Shown here piece after piece: positions 6,426 through 7,565 of a stretch of DNA of 7,565 bases. A program made the position numbers and the translations under genes. Numbering within the stretch: position 1 is the stretch's first letter; every line of letters starts with the position of its first letter. Source of the stretch: an uncultured Gammaproteobacteria bacterium (GTDB taxonomy: Bacteria > Pseudomonadota > Gammaproteobacteria > CAIUAS01); assembly GCA_903897205.1 (NCBI GenBank), contig CAIUAS010000203.1, positions 1 through 7,565 on the forward strand. Direction: 5' to 3'. Under the pieces are notes generated by a model. The model was not told where the DNA came from. It saw only the letters and a list, made by a program, of their open reading frames with translations, and made no database searches.

Positions 6426-7547
6426 ATGGACACACAAAAAACCGGCGGTTTAGCGGGTGTGACAGCAGGGGACACTGCTATTTGTACGGTAGGAAAAGAG
6501 GGCGTAGGGCTAACTTATCGCGGTTATGATATTCATGATTTAGCCAATCATGCCTGCTTTGAAGAAGTTGCGTATTTGATGATTTATCATAAATTACCAA
6601 CTCAAGCGGAATTAAATAATTACAAAAAACAGCTGCAAAATCTGCGTAATTTACCCGCTGCATTAAAAATAATTTTGGAACAATTGCCAGCGAATGCACA
6701 TCCGATGGATGTCTTACGCACCGGCTGTTCAGCCTTAGGTACTTTAGAGCAGGAATCCGCAACGCACGCTGCTACTGCTGTCGCTGATCGCTTGCTAGCG
6801 TCTTTTCCAGGCATGTTAACGTATTGGTATCATTTTCATAAAAGCGGTAAACGCATTGATACTAACACTGATGATGATAGTATCGCAGGCTATTTTCTCC
6901 ATTTATTACAGGGTAAAAAAGCTGAAGCATTGCAACGCCGCACGGTTGATGTCTCTTTAATTCTTTATGCAGAACACGAATTCAATGCTTCCACTTTTGC
7001 AGCACGCGTTACTGCCGCCACTTTATCCGACATGTATTCAGCAATTACTTCCGCTATTGGCACTTTACGCGGGCCTTTGCATGGCGGTGCTAATGAAGCA
7101 GCCATGAAATTAATTGAAAAATTTAATTCGCCAGAAGCAGCTGAAAAAGGTTTGCGTGAATTACTGGCTGAAAAAAAGTTAGTAATGGGCTTTGGCCATC
7201 GGGTTTATACTTCCTCCGACCCTCGCTCTGATATTATTAAATCCTGGGCTAAAAAACTGGCTCATTCCATCGACGATAAAAGGCTTTATCCCGTATCAGA
7301 ACGTATTGAAAAAATCATGTGGGATGAGAAAAAGCTATTCCCCAATTTAGATTTTTACAGTGCTTCGGCTTATTATTTTTGCGGCATACCCACTGCAATG
7401 TTCACCCCTTTATTTGTTTTTGCACGCACAGCAGGCTGGTCAGCTCATATCATTGAACAACGGAGTAATAATAAATTAATTCGCCCTACGGCTAATTATA
7501 TTGGGCCAGAACTACGAGCTTTTGTTCCTATTGAACAGCGCGCTTAA
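6426..7547 (+). CDS. prpC: 2-methylcitrate synthase (citrate synthase family)
   Basis: Condenses propionyl-CoA with oxaloacetate to 2-methylcitrate, the first step of the methylcitrate cycle. Counted from the ATG at 6426 the protein has 373 residues, against 389 for E. coli PrpC. The citrate synthase triad is visible as His219 (GPLHGGANE), His258 (GFGHRVY) and Asp309 (FPNLDFYSA). PrpC-like blocks include LAGVTAGDTAICTVGKEG at the N-terminus, HPMDVLRTG, TDDDSIAG, LYAEHEFNASTF and GWSAHIIEQRSNNKLIRP. An earlier ATG at 6414 overlaps the ribosome binding site GGAGAG (6416-6421), which is placed for the ATG at 6426; the later start is preferred. The gap after prpB is 26 bases with no terminator, so it is operonic. 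Some activity with acetyl-CoA is likely, as is usual for the family. Confidence 0.94.
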   Translation: MDTQKTGGLAGVTAGDTAICTVGKEGVGLTYRGYDIHDLANHACFEEVAYLMIYHKLPTQAELNNYKKQLQNLRNLPAALKIILEQLPANAHPMDVLRTGCSALGTLEQESATHAATAVADRLLASFPGMLTYWYHFHKSGKRIDTNTDDDSIAGYFLHLLQGKKAEALQRRTVDVSLILYAEHEFNASTFAARVTAATLSDMYSAITSAIGTLRGPLHGGANEAAMKLIEKFNSPEAAEKGLRELLAEKKLVMGFGHRVYTSSDPRSDIIKSWAKKLAHSIDDKRLYPVSERIEKIMWDEKKLFPNLDFYSASAYYFCGIPTAMFTPLFVFARTAGWSAHIIEQRSNNKLIRPTANYIGPELRAFVPIEQRA

Positions 7548-7555
7548 ATTACGCC

Positions 7556-7563
7556 AAGGTGGT
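7556..7563 (+). promoter_or_regulatory. Shine-Dalgarno sequence for a gene beyond the right edge
   Basis: AAGGTGGT at 7556-7563 is almost fully complementary to the 3' end of 16S rRNA and lies 9 bases after the prpC stop, at the very edge of the window. It predicts that the operon continues with a gene starting within about ten bases of the edge. The missing methylcitrate step makes prpD or acnD the natural candidate, but its sequence cannot be seen. Confidence 0.5.
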
Positions 7564-7565
7564 AA

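Noticed and set aside
6478..6814. Two overlapping minus-strand open frames inside prpC
   Set aside because: They lie wholly antisense to a clear citrate-synthase-family gene and show no recognisable domain.
2204..7547. Possibility that the maeA-MFS-prpBC block is a mobile or horizontally acquired island
   Set aside because: I saw no transposase, integrase, tRNA, terminal repeats or obvious base-composition break, and all genes are ordinary central metabolism.

Overview
The window reads as a stretch of gammaproteobacterial core chromosome, moderately AT-rich and tightly packed. The Dcd protein is the 188-residue form seen in Pseudomonas and Legionella/Coxiella-type bacteria. PrpB and S20 align closely with the E. 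coli proteins, as far as I can compare from memory. Together with the base composition and an MFS gene heading a prpBC operon, this suggests a Legionellales-like organism. That placement is inference and was not tested by any search.

Left part (1-1297): a 57-base fragment probably ends an Mrp/ApbC gene. It is followed by dcd (dCTP deaminase, +), a strong bidirectional terminator, and convergent rpsT (ribosomal protein S20, -). The S20 gene should start at a TTG codon and has a near-consensus promoter. The 255-base gap after it carries the outward promoters of rpsT and yjbQ and no gene that I can support.

Middle (1298-3907): yjbQ and a small TrbN-like lytic transglycosylase lie 7 bases apart on the + strand and probably form one transcript. 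They converge with maeA (NAD-type malic enzyme, -), with only two bases between the stop codons. The transglycosylase has its catalytic Glu and a probable disulfide pair but no visible signal peptide.

Right part (3908-7565): a 273-base divergent regulatory region separates maeA from the operon MFS transporter - prpB - prpC. It holds an imperfect 21-bp palindrome, a 9-bp inverted repeat with widely spaced arms, and two candidate promoters. PrpC joins propionyl-CoA and oxaloacetate to 2-methylcitrate, and PrpB splits 2-methylisocitrate to pyruvate and succinate. The dehydration/hydration steps (PrpD or AcnD, and aconitase) are not in the window, but a Shine-Dalgarno-like sequence at the right edge suggests the operon continues. 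The malic enzyme makes pyruvate from malate, so both sides of the divergent region act at the pyruvate/C4-acid node.

I found no mobile element, CRISPR array, tRNA or defence system, and nothing amounting to a previously undescribed system. The points most worth a second look are the leaderless transglycosylase, the operator-like repeats before the prp operon, the transporter inside that operon, and the mixed active-site signature of PrpC.
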